Part shown: positions 22,575 to 32,429 of the stretch, piece after piece | How positions within the stretch are numbered: position 1 is the stretch's first letter | Layout: each line of letters starts with the position of its first letter | Assembly (NCBI GenBank): GCA_030035585.1 | Contig: CM057462.1 | Location: 113,703,234-113,767,233, forward strand | From: Dugong dugon | Lineage: Eukaryota; Chordata; Mammalia; Sirenia; Dugongidae | DNA: 64,000 bases | Direction: 5' to 3' | Notes under the pieces: generated by a model | Databases searched by the model: none | What the model saw: the letters and a program-made list of their open reading frames with translations, nothing else | Told to the model about the DNA's origin: nothing | Translations under genes and position numbers: made by a program

Positions 22575-22771
22575 AAACAGAGTTAAGTGGTTAAGCACCG
22601 AACTACTAACCAAAAGGTTGGCTGTTCAAACCCACCAGTAGTGCTGCAGAAGAAAGCCCTGGCAATCTGCTTCCATAGAGATTACAGACAAGAAAACCCT
22701 GTGGAGCAGTTCTACTCTGTAATACATTGGGTTGCCATGAGTCGGAATCAACTTGACAGCAAGGGTTGGAT
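22575..22771 (+). mobile_element. AfroSINE, long form
   Basis: AGTGGTTAAGCACCGAACTA, GGTTGGCTGTTCAAACCCACC as B box, long-form module CAATCTGCTTCCATAGAG, end GAGTCGGAATCAACTTGACA. Confidence 0.9.
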
Positions 22772-22831
22772 ATACACAGTGTATTGATAAAATGGGAGCC
22801 GATAAAATTGTACACCATTCTAGAATATAGT

Positions 22832-22930
22832 CATTCAACATTCATGCTGCCAAACGTTTATTGAGGGTCTACTCAAGGCTCTAAGCTAGGCACTGAATAA
22901 AATAATTGGTCCTTAAATCACGTAATTATG
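22832..22930 (-). mobile_element. L2 3'-end fragment, antisense
   Basis: CATTCAACATTCATGCTGCC, AACGTTTATTGAGGGTCTAC and AAGCTAGGCACTGAATAAA match the reversed L2 terminus (TTCAACAAATATTTATTGAGC... CAGGCACTG). Confidence 0.5.
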
Positions 22931-23549
22931 AAAACATTATGTGAACATATAAACTTCCCAGTAGGCTAATACTGCATGAATAAAAATAATTATCCAAAAA
23001 CAAGTTTGCTGTGTACTTTAAATACAAAGAATTACTTTATTTTCAAGAAATTCTTGTTAAATGCATAAAAATTTCAAATCCCTTGACCCAATTTGTTTTT
23101 AAATTTGTATAATACATTTATTGTATGTATTTGCAAACTTAGTATATATGCATATTTATATATGTATATAAATTCTAAAAAATTCATGCTTATGCCAGAA
23201 ACATATACATCTATGCCTTTTAAAATTATGAATTAACATTTACAATATTACTATTTCTAATAAAAGTATCTTATGCTTATTAAGAGCAGACCTACTATTT
23301 TTTCCTATTCCTGTTTTTTTTTTTAATGCCAGTCCTACCTTCTTAGTTACAGTGAAAGACAGAAAAATAAAATAAAGTAAAACATGAACTTCCCTTTGCA
23401 AATTGCTGGTTTTACATCCATACTGTTTTGTTGTTGTTTATTTATTTTTTATTTACCATTGAAAATGTTCTTAGGATTAGATATTTAACAAGTTTTGTGA
23501 CTTGTACTAGATTTTATTTCTGTTTTGTAATTCCCATCTAAATAAGATA
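22931..23549. other. no feature recognised
   Basis: Very AT-rich, with TATA-type low-complexity at about 23140-23175. No gene. Confidence 0.4.
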
Positions 23550-23850
23550 GAAACCTAGCTAGGATGCTGTAACAATGAAACCTTGAAACACAGTGGCTTA
23601 AACAAGATAAAAGTTTATTCTCTCTCACATACCAGTCTGGAGAGGCAAGAGAAGTTGAAGTATGGCAGCTGTACAGCATCAGGGACACAATCTTCTTCTG
23701 TCTGGTTGTTCAGCCATTCCCAAAATGTGGATTTCACCTCCTGACCCAAAATGGCTGCTCCAGCTCCAGCCATCGTGTCTGCATTCAGCCAACAGAAGAA
23801 GAAATGGTAGAAAGGTGAACATTTCTTCCTTTTGAGTGCATAATCTGAAA
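23550..23850. repeat. unnamed old interspersed repeat, copy 2 of 3
   Basis: Longest copy: ACAGTGGCTTAAACAAGAT, TTTATTCTCTCTCACATACC, CAAAATGGCTGCTCCAGCTC, CAGCCATCGTGTCTGCATTC. The core is shared with 8280-8440 and 26485-26720. The minus-strand frames here are shadows. Confidence 0.55.
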
Positions 23851-24210
23851 TTTGCACACATAAGTTCTAAAATGATTCATAGTAGATGTTCAGGCACAAC
23901 CACACTAGAAGATATGAAATAGTGAGATGCTCACACCTGTACATAAGGTCACTGAATGCAATAGCCACAAATGCAGCCTCAAACAAGGGTATTATACTGA
24001 TGACTCACTACAGGCAGCATTGCTGCAGGTGATGGGATTTTCGGAAATGGTGTACAAATCTTACTAAAGTTTGGAACAAAATAACATAAAAGTATCCCTC
24101 AATTTACATGGGATTTACATTTCTGGAAAAATCAGTGCATTATAATAATGCAAATAAAAATTTAAAAAAACTTTGTATTAAATGTAAGGTATAATTAAGT
24201 TATAGATAAA

Positions 24211-24367
24211 GCCAAACCCGTTGCCATTGAGTTGATTCTGACTCATAGAGACCCTTTAGGACAGAGTAGAACTGCCCCATGGGGTTTTCAAGGAGCAGCT
24301 GGTGGATTCCAACTGCCGACCTTTTGGTTAGCAGCCAAACTCTTAACCACTGCACCACCAGGGCTCC
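24211..24367 (-). mobile_element. AfroSINE, first of same-site pair
   Basis: CCAAACCCGTTGCCATTGAG at the 3' side, GACCTTTTGGTTAGCAGCC, end CACCACCAGGGCTCC. Flanked by AAGTTATAGATA (24197-24208) and AGGTTACAGATA (24368-24379). Confidence 0.95.
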
Positions 24368-24379
24368 AGGTTACAGATA

Positions 24380-24543
24380 ACCTACCAAAACCTGTTGCCG
24401 TCAAGTCAATTCTGAGTCATAGCGACTCTATGGGACAGAGTATAACTGCCCCATAGAGTTTCCAAGGCATGCCTGGTGGATTCAAACTGCCGACCTTTTG
24501 GTTAGCAGCCATAGCACTTAACCACTACACCACCAGGGTTTCC
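24380..24543 (-). mobile_element. AfroSINE, second of same-site pair
   Basis: CCTACCAAAACCTGTTGCCG, GACCTTTTGGTTAGCAGCC, end CACCAGGGTTTCC. Flanked by AGGTTACAGATA (24368-24379) and AAGTTATAGATA (24544-24555), so the pair shares the central target copy. Confidence 0.95.
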
Positions 24544-24630
24544 AAGTTATAGATAGGCTTTAGCAATTCTAAACACATTTTTTACCTACATAAATGTTCA
24601 GCAGAGTGTTTGAAAGTCATGAGGGATGTA

Positions 24631-24795
24631 GATCAATTATTTGTTGTGTGGGACTTTCCTGCACTTTGCAGGACATTTAGCATCCCTGGCCCTGCCTAAT
24701 AAATTCCCTCCTTCAATTATTGTGACAAACAAAAACAGCTCCATAAATTTCTAAAATGTCCCCCACCCCCTACCCTGGGACAGTACAACTCGCAT
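24631..24795 (-). mobile_element. MER20-like hAT element
   Basis: TTTGTTGTGTGGGACTTTCC, GCAGGACATTTAGCATCCC, TGGCCCTGCC and TAAAATGTCCCCCACCCCC match MER20 reversed (…TTGTTGTGGGGG..GGATGTTTAGCA..). Confidence 0.72.
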
Positions 24796-25545
24796 TGACA
24801 GCTCTAGAGCTACAAGCTGCGTTGGCACCTCGTCTAACTTCTAACGTATCACAAATAACCAAATATTTTGCAATGGTCTAACAAAGGACCATCAGCATTC
24901 CTGCCATTGATATCTACATTATTACCACCCATAGACTGATACTGCACATTTTATGCCTTTTTAGGGAAGCACCCACTTCTAGGTACATGTTTGTTATGCT
25001 ATATGCTTGTTAGAAATTTGTTGTAGTTGTTAGGTGCCGTTGAGTCAATTTCAACTCATATCGACCTCAGGTGTTAGAGTAGAACTGCCCCATCGGGGTT
25101 TTTGTTTGTTTGTTAGTCTTTTAAGTTGTGCTTTAGGTGAAGGTTTACAGAGCAAATTAGTTTCCCATTCAATACTTTATATACAATTTTTTCCATGATG
25201 TTGGTTACAATCCTGTAATGTGTCAGCACTCTTCCCATTACCACCCTGAGTTCCCCATTTCCAATTGTCTGGTTTTCCTGCCCCTTTTGCCTTCTCATCT
25301 TTGCTTTCGGGCATATGTTGTCCATTTGGCCTCATGTGAATGATCGTTCTAAGGAGTACTTTCCTCACAGGTATTATTGTTTATTTACAGGCGTATCTGT
25401 TATTACTTGCTAAAAGGTGATTTCCGGGAATGGCTTCAGTTCCAAGATAGAAGGGCGTCTGAGGGCTGTAGTCTCAAGAGTTCCTCCAGTCTCTCTCAGA
25501 CAGTAAATTTATCTTTTTTATGAATTTGAATTTTGTTCTACATAT

Positions 25546-25776
25546 AGGGAATTGAGACTCAGAGATTAAAAGTCTTGTCCAAGTTAGACTTAATTAGTGT
25601 TTGAGGCAGATGCCCAACAAGATCTTCTGATTCTTGAACTAGGGAGTTTCTGACAACACTACACTTCCACTTCTACAAATCTGCGATTCTCTGAATCATG
25701 TCCCATCAGACACTTTTGTGTCTGATAACAGCAAAATAATGTGATTATTCTTTAAAGTTTTTTTCAAAAGGTTACA
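25546..25776. repeat. inserted copy of the 231-bp duplication
   Basis: About 98% identical to 20499-20729 and in the same orientation. Here it breaks a LINE and is flanked by TACATATA at 25539-25546 and 25773-25780, a possible 8-bp target duplication or microhomology. The inverted repeat ATCAGACAC/GTGTCTGAT lies at 25705-25726. Confidence 0.93.
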
Positions 25777-25784
25777 TATATATG

Positions 25785-25832
<48 letters not shown>

Positions 25833-25879
25833 CACACACATATATATACACCCCCCCCCTACACACACACACACACACT
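25777..25879. repeat. compound microsatellite (TA/TG/CA, with C-run)
   Basis: (TA)n, then a TG run of about 30 bases, then TATACACACACATATATATA, a C9 tract at about 25851-25859 and (AC)n. The TG and CA arms are mutually complementary and could extrude a hairpin. Confidence 0.95.
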
Positions 25880-26484
25880 CTAACCAGACTTCTACTGTGA
25901 TCCTGGTTAGAGCAGTTGGCAGTGGTAGCTGAGCACCATCTAGCTCTTCTGGTCCTAGGCTGGTGCAAACTGTGGTTCCTGTGGTCCATTAGTTATTTGG
26001 ATTGTTTCCTTGAACCTTTGGTTTTCTTCATTCTACTTTGTTCCAGATAGAAAGAGACCAATAGTTGTATCTTAGATGGCCACTCACAAACTTTTAAGAC
26101 CCCAGACGCTACTCACCAAAGTAGAATGTAGAACATTTTCTTTATGAACTATGTTATATCAGTTGACCTAGATGTCCCCCAGGACTATGGTCCTTAGCCT
26201 TCAAGCCCAGTAGTTCAGTCCGTCAAAATCTTTAGATATGTCTAGGCTTCTTCCATACCTGTGCCCCTGTAGGGTTTTCTAGGCTGTAGTCTTTATGGGA
26301 GCAAATCGCCAGGTCTTTCTCCTGTGGAGCTGCTGGGTGGGTTCAAACGCCAACATTTCAGTTAACAGCCGAGCTAACTGTTGCATCATCAGGGAATTTT
26401 TGTTAGAAATTTTTGGTTGTAATAAAGAAATAAATAATAAAGAAAACTTAAACTGAACAGAGGTTTATATACTTCTCATGTAAA

Positions 26485-26720
26485 AGTTCTCCTAGGCATT
26501 CCAGGACTGGTATGGCAGATTGACAATGTGGGACACCAAGGCTTCTTTTTTCTTTTTATTCTGGTTTCCATTTCATGGATCCAAGATGGCTGCTCTAGCT
26601 CTAGCTGTCACATCTGTAGTACAGAAAAAAGGCACAGTCCTTCTCCTTATAGGAAGTCCCAAAAGCATCACAGACAACTTCTGCTTACATTCCTTTCTTC
26701 AAAATTTAGTATTTTTATTT
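26485..26720. repeat. unnamed old interspersed repeat, copy 3 of 3
   Basis: GATCCAAGATGGCTGCTCTA, GCTCTAGCTGTCACATCTG, with an upstream GGACTGGTATGGCAG also resembling 23655-23670. Frames 26520-26792 are incidental. Confidence 0.5.
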
Positions 26721-26814
26721 CTGAGACTTCTAAAACTACCGATAGCTGATGATGCTAAACATCTAGTAAGTATTGTTCCATCAAACAGGTAGCATGGTGA
26801 AATGAAGCGAAACT

Positions 26815-26912
26815 AGAAATTCTAGTTCTGGATCTGCTGCTAACTAGCTTCGAGATCCTGGGCAGGTCATTTAACTTCTAGGATTCTGTTTCTGCATCTG
26901 TAAAACAAGGAA
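26815..26912 (+). repeat. MIR, sense, cut by a SINE
   Basis: TTCTGGATCTGCTGCTAAC, GATCCTGGGCAGGTCATTTA, ACTTCTAGGATTCTGTTTC, CATCTGTAAAAC. Continuation after the SINE is AATGAGGAAAGG. Confidence 0.78.
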
Positions 26913-26916
26913 ATCA

Positions 26917-27114
26917 TAAACCCACTGCTGCTGAGTCAATTCCAACTCATAGCAACCCTATAGAAGACAGAAGAACTACCCCTAGGGCTTCCAAGACTGT
27001 AAATCATTACAGAAGCAGACTGCCACATCTTCTCCCACAGAGTGGTTGGTGGGTTCGAACTGCCAACCTTTAGGTTAGCAGCTGAGCACTTAACCACTGT
27101 GCCACCAGGGCTCC
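26917..27114 (-). mobile_element. AfroSINE, long form, in MIR
   Basis: ATAAACCCACTGCTGCTGAG, long module CTGTAAATCATTACAGAAGC, GGTGGGTTCGAACTGCC, end GCCACCAGGGCTCC. Flanks AAAACAAGGAAA and AAAATGAGGAAA form an imperfect target duplication. Confidence 0.94.
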
Positions 27115-27354
27115 GAAAATGAGGAAAGGGGAGTAGAATAGGTTATTCCAGATATTCCAATTCCAAAATTCCAGAATATACTATAATGCCCAGGACATCT
27201 TATTACTAAACTCCATCTTAAACCTTTTATTTAAAAAAAATTTTTTTTCAGTCTGTTATTTGTAAGCAATTGATTTTTATTTTTAGAAATCATTCCAGTT
27301 TTACAAAGTATGTTAGAAATGTGGGATTTAATGAAAAATTTTACTTTGTGTCCA

Positions 27355-27870
27355 TGTCATAATTCTTTTAAACAAATACATATTGAGGACTTATTATATG
27401 CCAGACACTGAATTAGACACAAAAGGTAATTGTGAACAAGATTGGCACAGTTTCTTCCCTCATGTGGAGTGAAAACAGATAGAAAATAGTTTCAGTTTAT
27501 AGCAAGTGCTATGAAAGAAATGGATAAATGTCTAAATAAGAGAATAACAACCCTAGATAGGATGACCCCCAAAGACCAAACAGAGACCTTTAAAGAATGA
27601 GCTGGCTATGTAGATTATGGGAATAGGAAGAATATTCCAGGCAGAGGAAAGAATAGTTTGTTCAAAGGCTCTAAGACTAGCAGGTAGAGGCACAAGGAGG
27701 CTAGAGAATAGTGAGGGTGACAGTAAGTGACCCAAAAAGAGGGTAGAAACATAAACAGGAGTCACAACATACAGGTATTGATAGGCCCTGGTAAGACATT
27801 TGTGTGCATTTGGAGTTATTCTTAGCAAATGGGGAAGACATTGAAGTGTTTCAAACAGGGAGATTATGTG
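27355..27870 (-). mobile_element. L2, antisense
   Basis: ATATTGAGGACTTATTATATG, GCCAGACACTGAATTAG, ATTGTGAACAAGATTGGCAC, then ATATTCCAGGCAGAGGAAAG, GTTCAAAGGCTCTAAGAC, and GATAGGCCCTGGTAAGAC follow reversed L2 from its 3' end. The minus-strand frame of 107 codons at 27553-27876 is within it and shows no L2 protein motif. Confidence 0.7.
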
Positions 27871-28051
27871 AGGCAATTTTTAGTTTAACATCACATTTGC
27901 TTTTGGTGGGGGATTGATTGGAAGGAAATAAAAGTGAAAGTGGAGAGAGAAACAGACCAGTAATCCTGGGAAAAATGATGGCAGCTGGGACAAAGGGGCT
28001 GTGATGGAGAGAGGGGGAAAAAAAAACACATAAAATGCAACCAGCCAAAAA

Positions 28052-28200
28052 GCAAACCAAGTCCGTTGCCGTTGAGTCAATTCCGACTCATAGCGACCCT
28101 ACAGGACAGAGTAGAACTGCCCCCTAGGGTTTCCAAGGAAGGAGTGGCTGGTGGAGTCAGACTGCCGACATTTTGGTTAGCAGCCGAGCTCTTAACCATT
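28052..28200 (-). mobile_element. AfroSINE, head missing
   Basis: GCAAACCAAGTCCGTTGCCG, CTACAGGACAGAGTAGAACT, GGTTAGCAGCCGAGCTCTTA, stopping at CTTAACCATT without the GCCACCAGGGCTCC head, so it is 5'-truncated by about 20 bp. A small insert (AAGG) lies near 28137. Confidence 0.92.
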
Positions 28201-28257
28201 GATTATATACAATCAATCAAAGAACAATCACATTTTGAAGTCCTACTGCGTGTCCAA

Positions 28258-28468
28258 GGAGCCCTGGTCATGCAATGGTTAAGCACTAGGCTGCTAACCA
28301 GAAGGTTGGCAGTTTGAACTCACCAGCTTCTCTGCAGGAGAAAAGACCTGGTGATCTGCTTCCGTAAAATTATAGCCAAAAAACATCCTATGGGGCAGTT
28401 TTACTCTGTCACGTGGGTCACTATGGGTCCAAATCAACTTAACGGCACCTAACAACAACAACAAACCA
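28258..28468 (+). mobile_element. AfroSINE, long form with RTE-type tail
   Basis: GGAGCCCTGGTCATGCAATG, GGCAGTTTGAACTCACCAGC, GTGATCTGCTTCCGTAAAAT, end AACGGCACCTAACAACAACA. Flanks GCGTGTCCA and ACATGTCCA are a weak target duplication. Confidence 0.94.
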
Positions 28469-28469
28469 C

Positions 28470-30261
28470 ATGTCCAGCATAACAGTAAGAACCCTGAAAG
28501 TAAAAACATATGATGTACTGGCCTTGCCATCTGGGAATTTATAACTTATTCGTGGGAACAACCAACATACAGGAAACAGTATTAATAATTTCATACAACC
28601 TCGCCAAGGTCATTTATTTTTTGGGTTAACAGAAGAATATGTAGAAAGCTAGAGAGAGTATTTTTGCCATTATATTATTGCTGTTGCTGATTTTCCTGTG
28701 CCAGGAACCAGGAAAGTGAGCAATGTCCAAATAGGTATTTCTTTCTTTGCTATGTATCATATTTTTTCCTTATTTAGACCAAGCCTTGGACTGTGCGTAG
28801 GTACCAGATTGCAGCAGGTGGTGGGAAGATTAAAAGAATACTCAGTTTATACTTTGCCAGTATATTCCACGCCCTCACTCTTCACCTGCCTGCAGAGATC
28901 CTGAACTCCAGCCTCTCACACATCCACTTTTGCAAACACTCCTGCCTAAGGAAGAGACAAACGTGCAGATGCCCAAAATGAGCTATTTGCTTTCCAGATA
29001 TTATAAGAGGCTGAACGAATTTCAAATAAGAAGATCAAATGTAGCAAATGCTCTCATTTAAAATAATGAGTACACTGTATTAAGAATACCTTTTTCAAAG
29101 CACATGCATTAGAATAAACTGAAAGTAACTTGTTTTAAAATTGAAGGTCCTAGATGAAAGGAACTATACTTTTGCTACTTAAATTTACTCCTTGAAGTAG
29201 ATTTTTAAAAAATTATTGGCCAAAAAAATATATATGTATATAGGCATTGGGGAACTTCTTGTGATAGCTTTACATCAATAGCATAGGGTATAGGGTTCTC
29301 ATCCAGCACCATGGGTTTGGAAACTGCCAGACTCCTGCATTCTTAAAAATAACCCCAATTCTTGTGGATGGTAATGTGTATGGCTCTCTGAGTCTGTCAA
29401 GAACAACTAGAATAAGGAAAAAAAATTTTTTTTAAAGCCTGGGGCCTAACACTCATGGCCATTACTATTCCCAGAGTGTCTTTTACAGGAATAAGGAATG
29501 CTGTTTCTGATATCCTGGGCACATTTTAAACTGAGTAATAACACTTTGCATACTTAAATGCCCCCTGTAGTTTCAATCAGCTGACCATGCTTCTGAACAT
29601 TCTTTTGCTGTTAGGCGAAGCATGGTTTCAGCCAGCACGCATTGCTTCAGTGGTAAATGAAAGGGTGTCCTTATCTAGAACCAACTTTTCAAACCTGTGT
29701 GAGGATAAGGATATAATTTGAACATGTAGGCCCTAATTTGTAAGACTTTCAGAATTGTAAGGTCAATAACACATGTATAATATTAATAACCACATAATAC
29801 TCCAAAGCTCAATAGGAATATAAAGACTATTCATACATTCAGCAACAGATTATTCACATTTTAAAATAATATTTGTCAGCAAATAATACTGGTTAGAGAA
29901 GTCATATTACCCTAACGCCGTATTTCTTACATTGTTCAGGGTACTGGCGTCCTTAGAGATCTTAACGGATGTCCATCAATATCAGTTTATGTTATCTAAC
30001 AAGTTTGAAAGATGCTGGGTTAAAAAATATTTAAAACTCTTATTTTGTTCTTGGTTTTGCTATTTTTGCAAAACTGTAACCAAACCAGTGTAACACTATC
30101 AGATGTTTATGTCTACTGGTTAGAATATTTCGTAACTCTTATTTAATATGCTAATGTTTACTGTGACCTCCAAGAAGTGGACTATAGTGTATAAGACTAT
30201 ATTTCCCCAATTCATGTGACTGTAGAACCCTATTATAGTATTTTTTTTTTTTTTAATGCAT
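28470..30261. other. no feature recognised
   Basis: 1.8 kb without a nameable repeat or gene. Frames 28698-28904 and 28793-28981 (68 and 62 codons) carry no recognisable motif. A T-run lies at about 30241-30254. Confidence 0.45.
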
Positions 30262-30338
30262 GTTATTTTTTTCCTAACCATTTTTCACGTCCTCCACTGC
30301 TGCTATCTTGGCTAGATTTACCATCAACTTTCACTGGA

Positions 30339-30501
30339 TTGGAGCCCCAGTGGTGCAGTGGTTAAGAGGTCAGCTGCCAAAAGGCTGGCAGTTCAAATCC
30401 ACCAGCTGCTCCTTGGAAACCCTGTGGGACAGTTCTGCTCTGTCCTATAGAGTCGCTATGAGCTAGAATCGACTCCATGGCAATGGGTTTGGTTTTTTTG
30501 G
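30339..30501 (+). mobile_element. AfroSINE in L2
   Basis: GGAGCCCCAGTGGTGCAGTG, GGCAGTTCAAATCCACCAGC, CTCTGTCCTATAGAGTCGC, end CAATGGGTTTGGTTTTTTT. Target duplication TTTCACTGGA at 30329-30338 and 30502-30511. Confidence 0.95.
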
Positions 30502-31021
30502 TTTCACTGGACTACTGCAATAACTCTCAAATTCATCTGCCTGCTTCTGGCCTCCATCCCCTACAGTCTATTTGTAAGATGTAGTCAACATGATCCTTTA
30601 AAAATCTGTACAGAACTGTATATTGGTTCCCCGTTGCCCTCAGAACAAAGCCAAAGTTCTTACAGTAGCCTATGGAGCCTAGATTATCTCAACCTCCCTC
30701 TCTCCCAAACCTTTCTGAACTCTTTTTGCCTCCTTGGCTTCAACTTCACTGTCTGTTGGCAGTTTCTCTACACATCAGGAATACTTCCACCAGAGTACAT
30801 TTACACCGGCTGTTCTGTCCAGAAGGCTCTCCCCCAGAGAGCCACATGATTCGCTCCTCACTTTCTTCAAGATATTTTCTCACATGAAACTTTCTCAGGG
30901 TGACCTATTCTCATCAGCCTGCTTACAATGGCAAACCCTACCCCTATCCATCTGGCAATCCTGATTCCCGTTATCTTGTTTTATAGCTTACCCATCACAT
31001 TTATCACCTACTAACATACCA

Positions 31022-31054
31022 AACGACTTGATGGCAACGGGTTTGGTTTTGGTG
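31022..31054 (+). mobile_element. 33-bp AfroSINE tail (extreme 5' truncation)
   Basis: AACGACTTGATGGCAACGGG plus TTTGGTTTTGG is only the SINE 3' end. AACATACCA (31013-31021) and AACATACTA (31055-31063) flank it as a target duplication, so this is an abortive insertion and not a deletion remnant. Confidence 0.88.
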
Positions 31055-31182
31055 AACATACTACATAATTAGTTAATTTATTCTGTTTATTGTCTGACTC
31101 CAACTAGAAAGTAAGTTGCAGGAAGGCAGAAATTTTTACCCTTATTTTTCTCTAGTGTTTCCCAGTGCCTTGAACAGTGCCC

Positions 31183-31388
31183 GGAGTCCCTGTGTGGTGC
31201 AAACAGTTAAAGAGCTAGACTGCTAACCAAAAGGTTGGAGGTTCCAGTCCATACCTCGGAAGAAAGACTTGACAATCTACTTCTGGAAAATCAGCTTTTG
31301 AAAACTCTATGGACCGTAGTTCTACTCTGACACACGTGGAGTTGCCATGAGTTGGAGTCAACTCGACAGCAACTGTTTCTTCTGGTTA
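31183..31388 (+). mobile_element. second AfroSINE subfamily in L2
   Basis: GGAGTCCCTGTGTGGTGCAA, AAGGTTGGAGGTTCCAGTCC, TTGACAATCTACTTCTGG, TCTGACACACGTGGAGTTGC, GTCAACTCGACAGCAACTG. Flanks GAACAGTGCC and AAACAGTGTC agree with target duplication. Confidence 0.93.
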
Positions 31389-31794
31389 AAACAGTGTCTA
31401 CGTATAGCCATATGTATATTAGATTCTTGATAGATGTTTATTGAATGAAAGAAAAAAGAATGTTTTCTATATATTTTTTTAAATCAAAATGTATCATACA
31501 GATGATGTGCTTTTTTTTTTCCTGTTATAAAATTGATGATATATGTTACAGTCAGTTATGTCTTAGCATCCAGGAACTATAAACCAGGGAACTTGTGTGT
31601 TTCTGAACCCACTTCTGCCAGAAATTAAATATATAGTAGGGAAGAAAGAGCTTAATGTCATCTGCGACTTCTCTTTTTTTAATTTCATCACTCCCCTTCC
31701 TCCACCTGAAATTAATGTTTTGCCAACTTGCCAAGCCCTGCCAATTCTCCTTCAGTAGTAGCTTCCTCATTAGTTTCCTCCCCATCCCTTCCTA

Positions 31795-31965
31795 CCAGGA
31801 AGGGCACATGGAGCGGGATAGCTGGCAATAAGCCTGGAGGGCTCTATCGTATGTGGCCTTCTATGCGATCTGAGTTTATGTGGAAGCAATGGTGAGCCAC
31901 TGCAGAGTGTTAAGCAAAATCAGAATTTTTAAAAGATGATTCTGAACAGCAGCATATCAAATCAC
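31795..31965 (-). mobile_element. L2 fragment, antisense
   Basis: TGGAGGGCTCTATCGTATGT, GGCCTTCTATGCGATCTGAG, CAATGGTGAGCCACTGCAGA, GTGTTAAGCAAAATCAG and AAAAGATGATTCTGA parallel reversed L2 (GGCCTTGTAGGCC.. GGGAAGCCATTGGAGGGTTT). Confidence 0.6.
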
Positions 31966-32429
31966 CTGGAGGTCAGCAGGGCTCCCATTTCCATCTCTAC
32001 ACTATCTCTTGATTTCCCTAGCCTTCTTGTGCTACTCTTTCCTTGAATTTCTCATCTGCTTTGTCTTTGACCATCTACTCATGTCTCAGACCTACTAGTT
32101 CTGCAAGAAAGCCTGGATAGACAGCAAGACACAGGCTCAAAGACATCCCCAGTCCCATCTCCTTCGAGGTCTTTCTGGCCTTTTTGCAGATAAGAATCAA
32201 AGAAGGAAGAGGAGAAAGAGACAAACTTGAGATACATTTGTTATCATAATCTCTAAATAATCTCACATGAGTTAGTGTCTCACTTTACAAATGAGGACTT
32301 TGAGTTAAAAAATCTTTATCATTTTACTCAATATTCCATAGATAATGGGATTCAAGTCTAAATTTTTAAGCTTCTGAATCCAAAAGGATAAAAGAAAAAG
32401 ACTGGCTGACTCTAATGAGTTCATTCTAA
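31966..32429. other. no feature recognised
   Basis: Non-coding. The 63-codon frame at 32075-32266 is unremarkable. Confidence 0.4.

Larger units (their letters stand above)
25104..26262 (-). mobile_element. LINE 3' region (afrotherian L1-type 3' UTR) inserted in a SINE
   Basis: The plus-strand text AGTTGTGCTTTAGGTGAAGG, TTTACAGAGCAAATTAG, then CTTTTAAGACCCCAGACGCT and ACTCACCAAAGTAGAATG is the complement of an element whose relatives are at 46435-46873 and probably 61778-62303. No ORF survives. It is itself interrupted by the 231-bp duplication and a microsatellite (25546-25879). The class is assigned from relatives with A-rich ends and long target duplications. I cannot prove that it is L1. 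Confidence 0.72.
25020..26399 (-). mobile_element. AfroSINE, long form, split by a LINE
   Basis: Left piece 25020-25103: GTTGTAGTTGTTAGGTGCCG tail complement, then AGAGTAGAACTGCCCCATC. Right piece from 26263: CCCCTGTAGGGTTTTCTAGG, AAATCGCCAGGTCTTTCTCC, CAGTTAACAGCCGAG, to the decayed head. The 13-bp repeat TTGTTAGAAATTT flanks the whole (25007-25019 and 26400-26412). The LINE 25104-26262 lies inside it, with GCCCC..GGGGTTTT-like sequence on both sides. Confidence 0.92.
30262..31450 (+). mobile_element. L2 LINE 3' region, sense, tiled by three SINEs
   Basis: Collinear L2 landmarks: CCTCCACTGCTGCTATCTTG, ACTGGACTACTGCAATAACT, ATCCCCTACAGTCTATTTG, ATGATCCTTTAAAAATCTG, AACAAAGCCAAAGTTCTTAC, CAGTGCCTTGAACAGTGCC and the terminus GATGTTTATTGAATGAAAG. 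SINE insertions at 30339-30501, 31022-31054 and 31183-31388 account for the interruptions. No intact ORF. Eutherian-wide fossil age. Confidence 0.85.

Noticed and set aside
23615-23857. Minus-strand 80-codon frame with MAGAGAAILGQEVK
   Set aside because: It falls inside an interspersed repeat with two other copies in the window, and the overlapping frame 23679-23861 is as long.
25780-25880. CRISPR-like or tandem-repeat array
   Set aside because: It is dinucleotide microsatellite DNA with no spacers, in a mammalian context.
27553-27876. Minus-strand 107-codon frame as a possible L2 protein
   Set aside because: It lies in the L2 3' region and matches no RT or endonuclease motif.
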